Part shown: piece by piece, positions 1 to 8,711 of the stretch
Position numbering within the stretch: the first letter of the stretch is position 1
Layout: each line of letters opens with the position of its first letter
Origin: Haemophilus paracuniculus
GTDB lineage: Bacteria > Pseudomonadota > Gammaproteobacteria > Enterobacterales > Pasteurellaceae
Assembly (NCBI RefSeq): GCF_002015115.1
Contig: NZ_MUYA01000008.1
Span: 74,650-138,649 of the forward strand
Direction: 5' to 3'
DNA length: 64,000 nucleotides
Notes under the pieces: generated by a model
Database searches by the model: none
Seen by the model: only the letters and a program-made list of their open reading frames with translations
What the model was told of the DNA's origin: nothing
Position numbers and translations under genes: made by a program

Positions 1-24
1 CCAACCCAACATAAGGAGATTTTT

Positions 25-525
25 ATGGCTCAAATTACTCTCGCAGGCAACCCGATTGAAGTGGCGGGCAACTTCCCACAAGTGGGCGAAAGCGTAGCAA
101 ACTTTACCCTCGTGAATAACGGCTTAGAAGATGTGGCGTTAGCCGATTTTGCGGGCAAACGCAAAATCCTCAACATCTTCCCGAGCATTGACACGGGCGT
201 ATGTGCCACCTCGGTTCGCATGTTCAACCAACAATCAGCGGCATTAGCCAACACCGTGGTGCTTTGCATCTCGGCTGACTTACCATTCGCCCAAGCTCGC
301 TTCTGCGGTGCAGAGGGCATTGAAAACGTGCAAACCCTTTCCACCTTCCGCCACAAAGCAGTGCATACCCAACTCGGCGTGGACATCACAAGCGGGGCGT
401 TAGCTGGCTTAACCGCCCGTGCAGTGATCGTACTCGACGAAAACAACCGTGTACTACACAGCGAACTAGTGCCAGAAATCAAAACTGAACCGAACTACCA
501 ACAAGCGTTGGCGGTGTTGGCTTAA
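25..525 (+). CDS. tpx: Thiol peroxidase (Tpx)
   Basis: A 166-residue atypical 2-Cys peroxiredoxin that reduces hydrogen peroxide and alkyl hydroperoxides with electrons from thioredoxin. The N-terminal [12 protein letters not shown] segment and the peroxidatic site with the [17 protein letters not shown] motif (catalytic Cys near residue 60) are clear. A resolving Cys lies near residue 94 in the ARFCGAEG motif. Length equals the family norm. An AAGGAG Shine-Dalgarno lies 9 bp before the ATG. It is monocistronic here and is followed at once by a strong hairpin terminator. Its right-hand neighbour is the origin-like block. Function follows from established family knowledge; there is nothing odd in the sequence. 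Confidence 0.96.
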   Translation: MAQITLAGNPIEVAGNFPQVGESVANFTLVNNGLEDVALADFAGKRKILNIFPSIDTGVCATSVRMFNQQSAALANTVVLCISADLPFAQARFCGAEGIENVQTLSTFRHKAVHTQLGVDITSGALAGLTARAVIVLDENNRVLHSELVPEIKTEPNYQQALAVLA

Positions 526-530
526 TCGAA

Positions 531-555
531 AATCCCCCTGCTGGGGGATTTTTTG
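531..555 (+). terminator. Rho-independent terminator of tpx
   Basis: An eight-base-pair stem (AATCCCCC / GGGGGATT) with a TGCT loop runs into a T tract six bases after the tpx stop codon. Confidence 0.9.
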
Positions 556-629
556 TTTAAAAAGCAATCAATTTTCTTCCTTCATTTTTCACAGCCCATT
601 TCCATTTGCTAACCCTTTGATTTTATTTG

Positions 630-1000
630 AGATCTTTTCAATCACTTTTTGTTTTGCACCGTTATTCAAAATGATCTTCTCGCTCAACCACAAACTTATC
701 CACAACAGGTGGGGATAAATATGTCTCAAAATTGGAACAACCCTGCTAAAATTTAGCTTACCTGAATAGTTATCCAGAGATTGATGAAAGATCTCTCGAT
801 CTAATGATCGTTTATCAAGGGAAAAGATCCGCAAAAAGATCTTTTTGAGTAGTTTTGATCGTGCCTTGATAAGGTTAGCTTTCAGCCACTTATCTACCGT
901 TTTTGCAGAGCGATCTCGCATTTTATTCACAAGGTTATCCACAAGCGGTCAGATCCGCTAAATTTTTGTGGATCGGCTATAATGTCGATCTTTTTATTTT
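630..1000. other. oriC: Candidate chromosomal replication origin (oriC-like: DnaA boxes, GATC cluster, AT-rich 13-mers)
   Basis: Seen directly: twelve GATC sites between 631 and 990 (at 631, 673, 790, 798, 806, 826, 838, 857, 912, 952, 971, 987), where about one or two are expected. There are three exact TTATNCACA DnaA boxes: TTATCCACA at 696-704, TTATTCACA at 923-931 and TTATCCACA at 935-943. There are one-mismatch boxes at 710-718 (inverted) and 770-778. GATCTTTTTATTT at 987-999 differs by one base from an E. coli oriC 13-mer, and GATCTTTTTGAGT lies at 838-850. Known: clustered DnaA boxes with Dam sites define gammaproteobacterial oriC. Inference: this is the origin or a close relative. Against it, rpoBC and the ribosomal genes to the right are transcribed toward it, which is unusual. 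No other gene is credible in 556-1010. Confidence 0.68.
978..983 (+). promoter_or_regulatory. -10 box of the YfcZ-family gene, inside the origin-like block
   Basis: A perfect TATAAT hexamer sits 28 bp before the ATG at 1011, flanked by GATC sites. No good -35 hexamer is visible, so the promoter may need an activator or be sensitive to Dam methylation or DnaA. The regulatory idea is inference. Confidence 0.5.
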
Positions 1001-1010
1001 TGAGGAAAAA

Positions 1011-1307
1011 ATGATGAACAAAACCTTACAACAAAAAGCCGAGGAAGCCCGCACAATGTGCAAGCTGAAAGGGGAAGGATTTTTGGATAACAGCGACCGC
1101 ACCATTGCTTTCGAGGGCGTTTATGCCAGCGAGGCGGAAGCGGATCAAGCGGTACGATTTTTTACGGAAAAGGCGAGATCGGTGGAAAATGAACCCTGCC
1201 GAATTGAGCAAAGCATTTCGCCGTTCAAGCAGGGTTATTTAATGCAAATGCAGATTGAATTTAGCTGCCAAGCGGAAGTGATTTTGTTCCAAATGGCGGT
1301 GCGTTAA
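1011..1307 (+). CDS. YfcZ/YiiS (DUF406) family protein
   Basis: A 98-residue cytoplasmic protein of the YfcZ/YiiS family, whose function is unknown. Recognisable segments are GFLDNSDRTIAF near residue 22, FTEKARSVENEPC near residue 52 and a C-terminal EFSCQAEVILFQMAVR that matches the family's usual ending. The start at 1011 (two ATG codons in a row) was chosen because GAGG lies 5 bp upstream. The longer frame opening at 903 would run back through the DnaA boxes and adds residues unlike the family. Its promoter lies inside the oriC-like block, so its expression could be tied to replication timing; this is inference. Confidence 0.85.
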   Translation: MMNKTLQQKAEEARTMCKLKGEGFLDNSDRTIAFEGVYASEAEADQAVRFFTEKARSVENEPCRIEQSISPFKQGYLMQMQIEFSCQAEVILFQMAVR

Positions 1308-1309
1308 GG

Positions 1310-2146
1310 TTAAGAAATTTCGGCGGATCTGACCCCTTGTTGATCGCTCACTTCGCTTAACACGGCAGCGAATTGTCCGCCGAGTAGCACCACCAGCCAG
1401 CTTAGGTTGATCCACAAAATCATAATCGGGATCACCGCCAACGCCCCGTAGATCGCTTGATAGGACGGGAAGGTGGTGATATACCACACGAACACTTGCT
1501 TACCTAACGTGAAGAAAATCGCCCCGAAAATTGCCCCACAAGCGGCGTGGCGGAATTTGACGGGGGTGTTCGGCACGATCAAATAGACCATTGTGAACAG
1601 TAACCACGTTAAAACAAAGGGGGCGAACGCCAGCAAGCGGGTGCTAAACGAGAAAATGCCGTCTTCGCTGAAAATTTCGAGGGATAGAATGTAGGAACTG
1701 ATCGCAATGCTCAACCCTGCCAAAATCGGGGCGAAAATCAAAATTAAGGTGTAAAGCACGAAGGAAACCACCAACGAGCGGGGTTTGCGGTTGTGCCACA
1801 TTTCGTTCAGGCTTTCGTCAATTTTGGCGATCAACATTATCGCCACCACCACCAAACCGAGGGTGCTGATTAGACCCATTTTTTTGGAATTGCTGACGAA
1901 TAGGTCGATGAACTCTTGCACCATATTGCCCGCGTTGGGGGCGAAATTGTCGTAAATAAAGGTTTTGAGATCGGCGGTTGCCTCGTCAAAAATCGGGAAT
2001 GCGGCAAAAATCGAAAACACTACCATTACCAGCGGTACGATTGCAAGCATCGTGCTATAAGTGAGGTGCCCTGCGTAAACCGATAATTTGTTCTCTTGAA
2101 AGCGTTTCCAAAAGGTTTTGCCGAATAAAATCAGTTGGTTTTTCAT
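1310..2146 (-). CDS. yihY: YihY/BrkB family inner membrane protein
   Basis: A 278-residue integral membrane protein of the YihY (formerly RNase BN / virulence factor BrkB) family. At least six hydrophobic segments are visible. The N-terminal YAGHLTYSTMLAIVPLVMVVF motif region and the conserved LYTLILIFAPILAGL and VVLLGGQFAAVL segments support the family. The molecular role is not established; the old RNase BN assignment was withdrawn for the E. coli protein. The ATG at 2146 is preferred over an upstream in-frame start inside proA: it has AAGGG upstream and lies only 2 bp past the proA stop. The two genes form an operon with proA first. Confidence 0.9.
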   Translation of the reverse strand: MKNQLILFGKTFWKRFQENKLSVYAGHLTYSTMLAIVPLVMVVFSIFAAFPIFDEATADLKTFIYDNFAPNAGNMVQEFIDLFVSNSKKMGLISTLGLVVVAIMLIAKIDESLNEMWHNRKPRSLVVSFVLYTLILIFAPILAGLSIAISSYILSLEIFSEDGIFSFSTRLLAFAPFVLTWLLFTMVYLIVPNTPVKFRHAACGAIFGAIFFTLGKQVFVWYITTFPSYQAIYGALAVIPIMILWINLSWLVVLLGGQFAAVLSEVSDQQGVRSAEIS

Positions 2147-2148
2147 CG

Positions 2149-3387
2149 TTACGCCCTTGATAGATAATCGCCCTCGCACACCCATTTGTAGGTGGTTAAC
2201 GCCTCTAATCCCATCGGGCCTCGGGCGTGCAGTTTTTGGGTGCTGACCGCCACTTCCGCCCCTAAGCCAAATTCGCCGCCGTCCGTAAAACGGGTACTGG
2301 CGTTGATGTAAACCGCCGCCGCGTCCACCTGCTGCACGAATTGGCGAGCGAGCTGATGATTGTTGGTCAAAATGCTTTCGGAATGTTGGCTGCCATATTG
2401 GCGGATATGGGCAATCGCCTGCTCAATGCCGTCCACCACCACCACGTTCAAATCGAGGGACAGCCACTCTTGGCTCAAATTGGCTTGATCAAGCGGTAGG
2501 ATTCCGTCAAATTTCGTGAGATCGTTGGAATGTAAACGCACGCCGAGGGCGTTCATTCGTTCCACCAATTTCGGCAGGAATTGATCGGCGATTTTGCGAT
2601 CCACCAACAAGGTTTCGAGGGTGTTGCAGGTGCTTGGGCGTTGGGTTTTGGCGTTGGCAATCACGGCGAGAGATTTTTCCAGATCGGCACTCTGTTCCAC
2701 AAATAGATGACAAACCCCGATTCCCCCTACAATCACGGGAATGGTTGAATTTTCTTTGCAGAATTGATGCAGACCAGCCCCGCCACGCGGAATCAGCATA
2801 TCAATGTAGCGATCCAATTTCAGCAGTTCGAGCAATAAAGCACGGTCGGGATCGGTTACTGCCTGCACCGCCAAAGCTGGCAACCCTGCTTGGGCGAGGG
2901 CGTTTTGCACCACTTCCACCAACACCGCATTGGTGAATTTGGTTTCCTTGCCACCGCGTAAAATCACCGCATTGCCCGTTTTCAAACAGAGGGAAGCCAC
3001 ATCAATCGTAACATTCGGGCGAGCCTCGTAAATGGTTAAAACCACCCCCAACGGCACTCGCTCACGCTGAATTTTCAAACCACTGTTAAGCGTGCCGCCG
3101 TCCATAATCTGCCCGACTGGATCGGCTAATTTCGCCACATTTCGCACATCGTTCGCGATATTTCGCAATCGTTCGGGGGTTAAAAGTAAACGATCGATAA
3201 TCGCGGGCGAAATGCCCTGCTGTTCCGCCAAGGCAATATCCTGCTGATTTGCCGCCAAAATTTGCTCGGCACGCTGTTCCAACGCGTCCGCCATTTGGTG
3301 CAAGGCGTGATTTTTCTGCACCGTGCTGCATTGGGCGAGTGCCACACTCGCCTGCTTCGCCCCTTGGGCGAGTTCAATCATTTTCAT
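2149..3387 (-). CDS. proA: Gamma-glutamyl phosphate reductase (ProA)
   Basis: A 412-residue NADPH-dependent enzyme that converts L-glutamyl-5-phosphate to glutamate-5-semialdehyde, the second step of proline synthesis. The aldehyde-dehydrogenase fold is marked by [13 protein letters not shown], by [12 protein letters not shown] in the cofactor region and by the catalytic cysteine in [13 protein letters not shown] near residue 255. The length is normal (E. coli 417). proB is not adjacent in this window, so the pathway genes are split. It is followed by yihY with a 2 bp gap. An ATG two codons downstream is a possible alternative start. Confidence 0.96.
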   Translation of the reverse strand: MKMIELAQGAKQASVALAQCSTVQKNHALHQMADALEQRAEQILAANQQDIALAEQQGISPAIIDRLLLTPERLRNIANDVRNVAKLADPVGQIMDGGTLNSGLKIQRERVPLGVVLTIYEARPNVTIDVASLCLKTGNAVILRGGKETKFTNAVLVEVVQNALAQAGLPALAVQAVTDPDRALLLELLKLDRYIDMLIPRGGAGLHQFCKENSTIPVIVGGIGVCHLFVEQSADLEKSLAVIANAKTQRPSTCNTLETLLVDRKIADQFLPKLVERMNALGVRLHSNDLTKFDGILPLDQANLSQEWLSLDLNVVVVDGIEQAIAHIRQYGSQHSESILTNNHQLARQFVQQVDAAAVYINASTRFTDGGEFGLGAEVAVSTQKLHARGPMGLEALTTYKWVCEGDYLSRA

Positions 3388-3456
3388 TATTTTCTACCTC
3401 ATCATAAACATATACGAAGTGTACTATTATTTCGATCTTTTTTTCCAATAAAAAAA

Positions 3457-3486
3457 CGGTCAGATTTTCAAAAAATCTGACCGCTT
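3457..3486. terminator. Inverted uptake-word hairpin upstream of proA / downstream side of dcu
   Basis: A twelve-base-pair stem CGGTCAGATTTT / AAAATCTGACCG with a 3-base loop contains an uptake word (ACCGCTTGT). A-rich on its left and between the dcu and proA genes, it probably acts as a terminator. Confidence 0.6.
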
Positions 3487-3509
3487 GTGCTATCAAAATC
3501 AGTTATAAA

Positions 3510-4823
3510 TTATAAGAACATATTCGCAAACAATAACCCAAACCCTAAGCAGAACGCCATACTGAGTAAACCGGGGATCATAAAGCTGTGGTTGAAGATA
3601 TATTTGCCGATTCTGGTTGTGCCCGTTGAGTCGAAGTCAATTGAGGCGATGATCGGGCCGTAGTTTGGAATGAAGAAGTAGCCGTTTACCGCCACGAACA
3701 CCCCGATCATAATTGGGGCTGGTAAGCCGAGAGCGACACCGAGTGGGAATAGGGTTGCCACCGTTGCCCCTTGGCTGTTTACGAGGACGGAAAGAATGAA
3801 TAATGCCCCAGCGAACGCCCAAGGTGCGGATTCCACCAAGCCTTTCACCGCTGTTTTTACTTCTTCGATGTTGCCTTGCATTAGGGTGTCGCCCATCCAC
3901 GCCACGCCGAACACCGCAATCACCGCACGCATACCGGCGTGGAACACCGAGCCTTGGGTGATTTCGTGTCCGTTTGGTTTGCAGATTAACACGATCAACG
4001 CCGCCACCGCTAACATCACGATTTCAATGGTGTGAGCCATTCCCATTGGTTTGCCGTCAAACACAGGACGAAGCGAAGGCATTGAACCCATCAACACGAC
4101 CAACAACGCACCGAATAAGAATAATCCCACCGAAGTTTTCGCCGTTGGGCTGATTTTCATTTCCGCTGGGGTTTGGTCGGCGTGATTTAATTTCACATAG
4201 TTTGGATCTTTTAATAATGCTTGATATTTTGGGTCGTCTTTTAATTCTTTGCCCATTTTATTCACGAACAAGCACGCACAGAATAAGCCGAGAATGGTAG
4301 ATGGCACGGTTACGCTCAACACATTACCCAACGTAATACCTTGTGGCTCTAAGAAGCCGACCACCGCCGTTACCGCCGCCGCAATCGGGCTTGCCACAAT
4401 CGCAAATTGCGAGGCGATTACCGCCATTGAGAGCGGACGCTCAGGACGCACACCATTGTGGCGGCTCACTTCCGCAATCACAGGCAACACCGAATAAGCA
4501 ACGTGTCCCGTACCTGCTAACACGGTAAAAGTAAAGGTTACCGCAGGGGCGATGAACGTAATATATTTTGGATTTTTGCGTAAAATGTTGGTGGCGATTT
4601 TGATCATATAATCCAAGCCCCCAGCCGCTTGCATTGCCGCCGCCGCCGAGACCACCGCCATAATCATCAACATTACGTCAATCGGTGGGCTGGTCGGTTT
4701 CAAACCAAACACAAACGCCAAAATCGCCAAGCCCACACCGCCCAGCACCCCTAAGCCAATGCCGCCAACCCTTGCACCGATGAGGATACAGAGCAGGACA
4801 ATCGCAAATTCTAAAAGAAACAT
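3510..4823 (-). CDS. dcuB: Anaerobic C4-dicarboxylate transporter, DcuA/DcuB family
   Basis: A 437-residue polytopic carrier that exchanges fumarate, malate or aspartate for succinate during anaerobic respiration. Family hallmarks visible are [16 protein letters not shown] at the N-terminus, [40 protein letters not shown] and a C-terminal [18 protein letters not shown]. Length matches DcuA/DcuB (433-446). Sequence features are intermediate between DcuA and DcuB, so the symbol is the customary Pasteurellaceae one rather than a firm paralogue call. It is monocistronic. No perfect FNR site was found upstream, although FNR control would be usual. Confidence 0.88.
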   Translation of the reverse strand: MFLLEFAIVLLCILIGARVGGIGLGVLGGVGLAILAFVFGLKPTSPPIDVMLMIMAVVSAAAAMQAAGGLDYMIKIATNILRKNPKYITFIAPAVTFTFTVLAGTGHVAYSVLPVIAEVSRHNGVRPERPLSMAVIASQFAIVASPIAAAVTAVVGFLEPQGITLGNVLSVTVPSTILGLFCACLFVNKMGKELKDDPKYQALLKDPNYVKLNHADQTPAEMKISPTAKTSVGLFLFGALLVVLMGSMPSLRPVFDGKPMGMAHTIEIVMLAVAALIVLICKPNGHEITQGSVFHAGMRAVIAVFGVAWMGDTLMQGNIEEVKTAVKGLVESAPWAFAGALFILSVLVNSQGATVATLFPLGVALGLPAPIMIGVFVAVNGYFFIPNYGPIIASIDFDSTGTTRIGKYIFNHSFMIPGLLSMAFCLGFGLLFANMFL

Positions 4824-4974
4824 AATTGCACCTTAATTTAATGATAGAAAAAAGAGGGGCGTAGTATAGTGATAAATAAAACTAATTTCTATGCTTAGAT
4901 TTATTTATTTTTATTTTGATCAAAAAATGGGCGGAAGTTTTGTGGGGAAAGGGGTTGCAAGGGGTGGGATTATT

Positions 4975-5115
4975 GAAATTTTTGCCCCCTACCCCGCCTT
5001 TGGCGGTACTTCCCCCGTAAACGGGGGAAGATCTCAGAATTATCGCAAAACAAGATCTGCCCCCGCTTGCGGGGGAAGTGGTCGAGCAAAGCAAGACCGA
5101 AGGGGGCATTTAAAA
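4975..5115. repeat. REP-like cluster of three hairpins
   Basis: The 319 bp gap between dcu and the glycosyltransferase holds three consecutive stem-loops. CTTCCCCCGT / ACGGGGGAAG lies at about 5008-5029. GCCCCCGC / GCGGGGGAAG lies at about 5061-5079. GGTCTTGC-type pairing GGTCGAGCAAAGCAAGACC lies at about 5081-5099, followed by a purine-rich GAAGGGGGC tail. The layout parallels the hairpin cluster at 31681-31835. A single similar GCCCCCGC hairpin lies at 15100-15118. This is a dispersed palindromic family by inspection; its mobility is unknown. Confidence 0.55.
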
Positions 5116-5142
5116 AAGCAACCTTTCGGTTGCCTTTGCAGA

Positions 5143-5928
5143 TTATTTTAATAAATCCTCATTCTTGGCGTGGTTCCATTTGCCCATTTTCTTGTCCATA
5201 TATTGAAAATGTTCGTTGCTGAATGTGCCTTGGGTGCAGGTGAGTTTGTCTCGCCGCCAGATGACTTCACGCTCGCCAATCGCATTATTGAGCGTTGTCG
5301 GTCCTGTGAGCGAAAACACACCGCCCTCAATGCGGCGTTGTTCGATATTGTCGATTACCAAATCGAGGGTTTCTCGCATAATCCAGTTGCCCTTTTCGCT
5401 GGCGAGGAAGAAATTGGTGTAACGGTTGCGTCTTTTGATTAGCACTTCGCTGTCGTTTTCGCCGATAATGCTGGATAAATTCCACACCAAATGCCCGTCA
5501 ATATCCATATAAATCCCGCCCTCTTTATACAGCACCAACAATCGCCAAAAATCCGCTTGGGACGCACCGTCCGTCAATTTGCTATACGCCTCAAAGGTGC
5601 GTTCGTCCGTGTTGGCTTTGATAAATGCTTCACGCTGTTCGGTGCTGACATAACAATAGTCGTAATCTAATGAAAGCAGGCGATTTAGTAGGTAATTACA
5701 ATAGATCGGCAGGGTAACACGGTTGCTATAATTGGTTTGCCAAATCGTTTTGTTAATTTTGGTCGGTTTTTTCGATTGAATTTTAGCAGGGCTAAATTCG
5801 GGAATAACGAACCGCTTGTTCGGAAAAAGGGCGTGGAAACCGTAGCTCGCCACTTTCACAATATTGCCGATCAAACGTAACGTGCCATTCGCCACCATAA
5901 TTAACGGCTGATATTTGACTTTTTGCAT
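5143..5928 (-). CDS. GT32-type glycosyltransferase (DXD motif)
   Basis: A 261-residue protein of the glycosyltransferase family 32 / OCH1-like sugar-binding family, typical of surface polysaccharide or lipooligosaccharide synthesis. The segment IPEF...[13 protein letters not shown] near residues 34-60 and the donor-binding block [17 protein letters not shown] (DXD near residue 145) are diagnostic. The ATG at 5928 is chosen because AAGGA lies 7 bp upstream; the upstream in-frame ATG at 5952 has no ribosome site. It is a solitary gene, flanked by a REP-like hairpin cluster on its 3' side, with no other LOS genes next to it. Acceptor and sugar are unknown. Confidence 0.8.
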   Translation of the reverse strand: MQKVKYQPLIMVANGTLRLIGNIVKVASYGFHALFPNKRFVIPEFSPAKIQSKKPTKINKTIWQTNYSNRVTLPIYCNYLLNRLLSLDYDYCYVSTEQREAFIKANTDERTFEAYSKLTDGASQADFWRLLVLYKEGGIYMDIDGHLVWNLSSIIGENDSEVLIKRRNRYTNFFLASEKGNWIMRETLDLVIDNIEQRRIEGGVFSLTGPTTLNNAIGEREVIWRRDKLTCTQGTFSNEHFQYMDKKMGKWNHAKNEDLLK

Positions 5929-6052
5929 TTTAAAATCCTTACAAAGAAACACGGGCGTACTTTACCATTTTCTCGGGTGGGAATGAATAGATTTATATTT
6001 CACGCCAAAATTGATACAATCCCCCCACTTTTTTCTTGAAAATAGAGCCACA

Positions 6053-6856
6053 ATGAACATTCCATTAAGAAACGAACAAGAACTTGAAAAAATCCGCATC
6101 GCCTGCCAGCTTGCCGCCGATGTGTTAGTGATGATCGAACCTCACGTCAAAGAGGGGGTTAGCACGGGCGAGCTTGACCGCATTTGCCACGAATATATCG
6201 AAAAGGTGCAAGGCGGCATTCCTGCCTGCTTGAACTACCACGGTTTCCCAAAAGCGGTATGCATTTCGCTAAACGAAGTGGTCTGCCACGGCATTCCAAG
6301 CGATGATAAAAAACTGAAAAAAGGCGATATTCTCAACATTGACGTAACGGTAATCAAAGACGGCTACTACGGCGACAATTCAAAAATGTACATCGTGGGC
6401 GAAACCAACGTGCGTAGCAAACGCTTGTGCGAAGTGAGCCAAGAGGCACTCTACATCGGCATTCGCACCGTCAAAGCAGGGGTTCGCCTCAGAGAGATCG
6501 GTCGCAACATTCAGCAATATGTGGAAAAAGAGGGCTTTTCGGTAGTGCGTGAATACTGCGGACACGGCATCGGCTCGGAATTTCACTGCGATCCGCAAGT
6601 AATCCACTACCTCGGCGATGACGGCGGCGTAGTGTTGCAAGAGGGAATGGTGTTCACCATTGAACCGATGATCAACGCTGGCAAAAAAGAGATCCGCCTA
6701 ATGGGGGACGGCTGGACGGTGAAAACCAAAGACCGTAGCCACTCAGCACAATACGAACATCAAATCGTCGTTACCAAAGAGGGCTGCGAAGTGATGACCA
6801 TTCGTGAAGAAGAAATCCAAGCAGGGCGAATTAGCCGTTTTATGAAAAACGACTAG
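6053..6856 (+). CDS. map: Methionine aminopeptidase type I
   Basis: A 267-residue metalloprotease that removes the initiator methionine from nascent proteins. The pita-bread fold metal ligands are in place: DVTVIKDGYYGDNSKM (two Asp), GHGIGSEFHCDP (His), FTIEPM (Glu) and QYEHQIVVT (Glu). The ATG at 6053 gives the normal type I length, and the 14 extra upstream codons are not family-like. The Shine-Dalgarno (AGAG) is weak. It is monocistronic, followed by an uptake-word inverted pair and a bidirectional hairpin shared with the convergent gene at 6964. Confidence 0.96.
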   Translation: MNIPLRNEQELEKIRIACQLAADVLVMIEPHVKEGVSTGELDRICHEYIEKVQGGIPACLNYHGFPKAVCISLNEVVCHGIPSDDKKLKKGDILNIDVTVIKDGYYGDNSKMYIVGETNVRSKRLCEVSQEALYIGIRTVKAGVRLREIGRNIQQYVEKEGFSVVREYCGHGIGSEFHCDPQVIHYLGDDGGVVLQEGMVFTIEPMINAGKKEIRLMGDGWTVKTKDRSHSAQYEHQIVVTKEGCEVMTIREEEIQAGRISRFMKND

Positions 6857-6868
6857 CCCGAAAGCGAA

Positions 6869-6914
6869 ACAAGCGGTAGGATTCAGCGAAATTTTGCAGA
6901 ATCTTACCGCTTGC
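6869..6914. terminator. Inverted pair of uptake words after map
   Basis: ACAAGCGGTAGGATT at the left pairs with AATCTTACCGCTTGC at the right across about 16 bases. It is the canonical Pasteurellaceae arrangement of two uptake words as an intergenic hairpin. Confidence 0.65.
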
Positions 6915-6936
6915 AAAGCAAAATCCAACCACAAAA

Positions 6937-6962
6937 AAGCCACGAAAATTCGTGGCTTTTGC
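6937..6962. terminator. Bidirectional terminator between map and the convergent gene
   Basis: AAAGCCACGAA / TTCGTGGCTTT stem with A and T tracts on either side, placed 1 bp before the stop of the minus-strand gene. Confidence 0.8.
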
Positions 6963-6963
6963 G

Positions 6964-7461
6964 TTATTTGGTGGAAACGATAATTTTCGTTCCGTTGGTA
7001 AATTCAAGGCTTTTCGCCCCCACGATGCTACCGATTTGCACTTTTGGATTCATCATCAACTGCTGAACCTCTGGCTGGAACGCCGCCGCAGGCACATTCA
7101 TCGTGATTTTGCTGGTGGTTTTACGTTTTAACGGGGTTTGGAACGTCATAGGGATATCACGCAACCACACCACTTGCCCGTTGTAAGTTAAAGCCGACAC
7201 CCAATTTACCGCTTTAATATCACGCTTGCTCGATTTGTTGATAATTTCATAATGAAATTGCAACACAGGCTGATCTTTCTCATCTTTCGCCAAACCGCGA
7301 GCCGTTAATTTAATCTGCACATTGCTGGTGAATTGTTGTAAATTTTTATCCACTTTTTGTGCCGATTGAGCTGGCTGAGCCGTTTTGGTATTCGCCACCG
7401 CCGTATTCATCGCCATTACCGAGGCAAGCGAAATCATCGCAACAGTCTTCAAAAATTTCAT
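6964..7461 (-). CDS. Secreted protein of unknown function (DUF1425/YcfL-like)
   Basis: A 165-residue protein with a clear Sec signal peptide (MKFLKTVAMISLASVMAMN, cleavage near AVA-N, residues 22-26). It has no lipobox Cys. The mature part is beta-rich: VLQFHYEIINKSSKRDIKAV and VSALTYNGQVVWLRDIPMTF suggest a small periplasmic beta-sandwich like the YcfL/DUF1425 group, which is an uncertain comparison. The ATG at 7461 has AAGGAAATGCT in front; upstream in-frame codons are not signal-like. It is convergent with map, with no partner gene. Confidence 0.6.
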   Translation of the reverse strand: MKFLKTVAMISLASVMAMNTAVANTKTAQPAQSAQKVDKNLQQFTSNVQIKLTARGLAKDEKDQPVLQFHYEIINKSSKRDIKAVNWVSALTYNGQVVWLRDIPMTFQTPLKRKTTSKITMNVPAAAFQPEVQQLMMNPKVQIGSIVGAKSLEFTNGTKIIVSTK

Positions 7462-7550
7462 AGCATTTCCTTTTAAATAAAAAACAGGGAAAACAAAACG
7501 AGGGCATTTTACTTGAATACCCCCGATTTTTCCACCGTAAATTTTCGGTG

Positions 7551-7594
7551 GCAAGGGGTGGGTTTCCGAAAATTTTCAAAATCTGACCGCTTGT
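7551..7594. terminator. Hybrid inverted pair (GCAAGGGGT / ACCGCTTGT)
   Basis: The left arm carries the variant word GCAAGGGGTGGG and the right arm the canonical ACCGCTTGT, with AT-rich sequence between them. It lies upstream of the minus-strand secreted protein gene. Confidence 0.45.
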
Positions 7595-7604
7595 TATACT
7601 TAGT

Positions 7605-7633
7605 AAAAAGCCACCTTCATAGAAGGTGGCTTT
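7605..7633. terminator. Hairpin terminator with CCACCTTC-ATA-GAAGGTGG stem
   Basis: AAAGCCACCTTC pairs with GAAGGTGGCTTT around an ATA loop. An almost identical hairpin is repeated at 8951-8981. Confidence 0.65.
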
Positions 7634-7679
7634 GCTTAGTCCACTAGAAGGGGGCTATTAAAATTCGAATTCTTAGAAC

Positions 7680-7800
7680 CTGAATTTTTACATATCGGAT
7701 AATCTCAGCTGTATATCCTCTAAACTAGGAATATTCTCTATGAGTTTTTTATTCAGGCAAGGGTTTTTAAAGCAATAACCACGGTGGTTGTTCGTTAACA
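7680..7800 (-). pseudogene. Short in-frame coding remnant, unidentified
   Basis: The 372 bp between 7462 and 7833 holds two terminators and, on the minus strand, about 40 open codons ending at a TAA near 7690. They read as NNHRGYCFKNPC and later ENIPSLEDIQLRLSDM. No ATG or GTG start is present and the frame opens from the yagU terminator, so this looks like the tail of a lost gene. I do not recognise the family; a transposase tail is possible but unproven. Confidence 0.3.
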
Positions 7801-7802
7801 AT

Positions 7803-7828
7803 AAAAAGAGAGGTTACCCTCTCTTTTT
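7803..7828 (-). terminator. Terminator of yagU
   Basis: AAAAAGAGAGG / CCTCTCTTTTT stem with a TTAC loop, just downstream of the yagU stop on the minus strand. Confidence 0.85.
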
Positions 7829-7833
7829 CTGGT

Positions 7834-8433
7834 TTAGCGAGTTTCTGAAAGTGGAATTTCAGGATCTGGCTGTTTGGTGATGCGGTTACGCAAATCACGG
7901 CGGATCACCTCAATCGTCCAGAACCAGCAGATGTGTCCAACAAGCTCAGAAATGTGTTCGTAGGCTGGCCATTCAGCCACTGGCGGGGTTAAGCCCAACG
8001 CAGGGAAAGTGATGTAATGCACGGCGATGTTCGCTAAAATCCCCGCACCGATACCTTGCCAGAATTTAATTTTCGGGAAGATTTCCGCCACGATGCAGTA
8101 ACCAATCGCAAACACGAGCGAGAAAATCATATGGGTAACGCCGATCCAGTTGAAAGCGTGATCCGCAAAGGTAAACACCGCTTCCGTTGGGTCGATGCCG
8201 ATATAATCACGCAAGAAAACGTGCGGTGGGTTTAAGAACGCACGCGAACAAACTTCCAACGCTTGCGATGGATCTTTACAGGCAGAAACGAATAAATCGA
8301 TTGGGCTGCGTGGTGGGAATGGGTGTTCCGCCCCCCATTTTACGAATGCTGAAATGATGCCCGCGATAATGCCGACAAAAATTGCCACACCAAAACGGCG
8401 GCGGCTTGGTTCTGTTTGTTGAAATAAGTTCAT
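7834..8433 (-). CDS. yagU: YagU family inner membrane protein (DUF1440)
   Basis: A 199-residue multi-spanning membrane protein matching E. coli YagU along its whole length: [75 protein letters not shown] and the C-terminal [20 protein letters not shown]. coli YagU has been linked to acid survival; the mechanism is unknown. It is monocistronic, ended by its own hairpin. A perfect FNR-type palindrome lies 130 bp upstream, between it and the divergent small membrane gene, so oxygen control is plausible. Confidence 0.9.
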   Translation of the reverse strand: MNLFQQTEPSRRRFGVAIFVGIIAGIISAFVKWGAEHPFPPRSPIDLFVSACKDPSQALEVCSRAFLNPPHVFLRDYIGIDPTEAVFTFADHAFNWIGVTHMIFSLVFAIGYCIVAEIFPKIKFWQGIGAGILANIAVHYITFPALGLTPPVAEWPAYEHISELVGHICWFWTIEVIRRDLRNRITKQPDPEIPLSETR

Positions 8434-8562
8434 AGTTAAATTCCGATATTAAAGTGAATGAATGGAAACGATTTAATTTATTCCATAAAAAAATTAAACC
8501 AATGCCATTTTAGCAGTTACCCATAAAATGAAAATGGAAAAATGCCTGCCTGTTCGGTTTGT

Positions 8563-8576
8563 TTGATTCAGATCAA
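8563..8576. promoter_or_regulatory. FNR box (TTGAT-N4-ATCAA)
   Basis: TTGATTCAGATCAA is an exact match to the FNR consensus. It sits in the 278 bp divergent region between yagU (start 8433, minus) and the small membrane gene (start 8712, plus), about 130 bp from each. Which gene it serves cannot be told from position alone. Confidence 0.65.
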
Positions 8577-8711
8577 ATTCATAATTTTCATCATCTGACT
8601 TTTGTAAATTTTTCTTACGCAAACCTTTGCTTTTCAAGGGGTTTGACACAAATTCAAAAAGAAAGGGTACAATTCGCACCATTGATTTTTCACGATAAAA
8701 AAGGATAAAAA

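Noticed and set aside
589..942. 117-codon minus-strand ORF across the origin-like block
   Set aside because: It runs through all the DnaA boxes and GATC sites, has no ribosome site, is lysine/isoleucine rich in an unstructured way and matches no family I know. It is best read as a by-product of AT-rich origin DNA.
8494..8682. 62-codon minus-strand ORF between yagU and the small membrane gene
   Set aside because: It covers the FNR box and promoter region of the divergent gene and has no plausible start signal or protein character.
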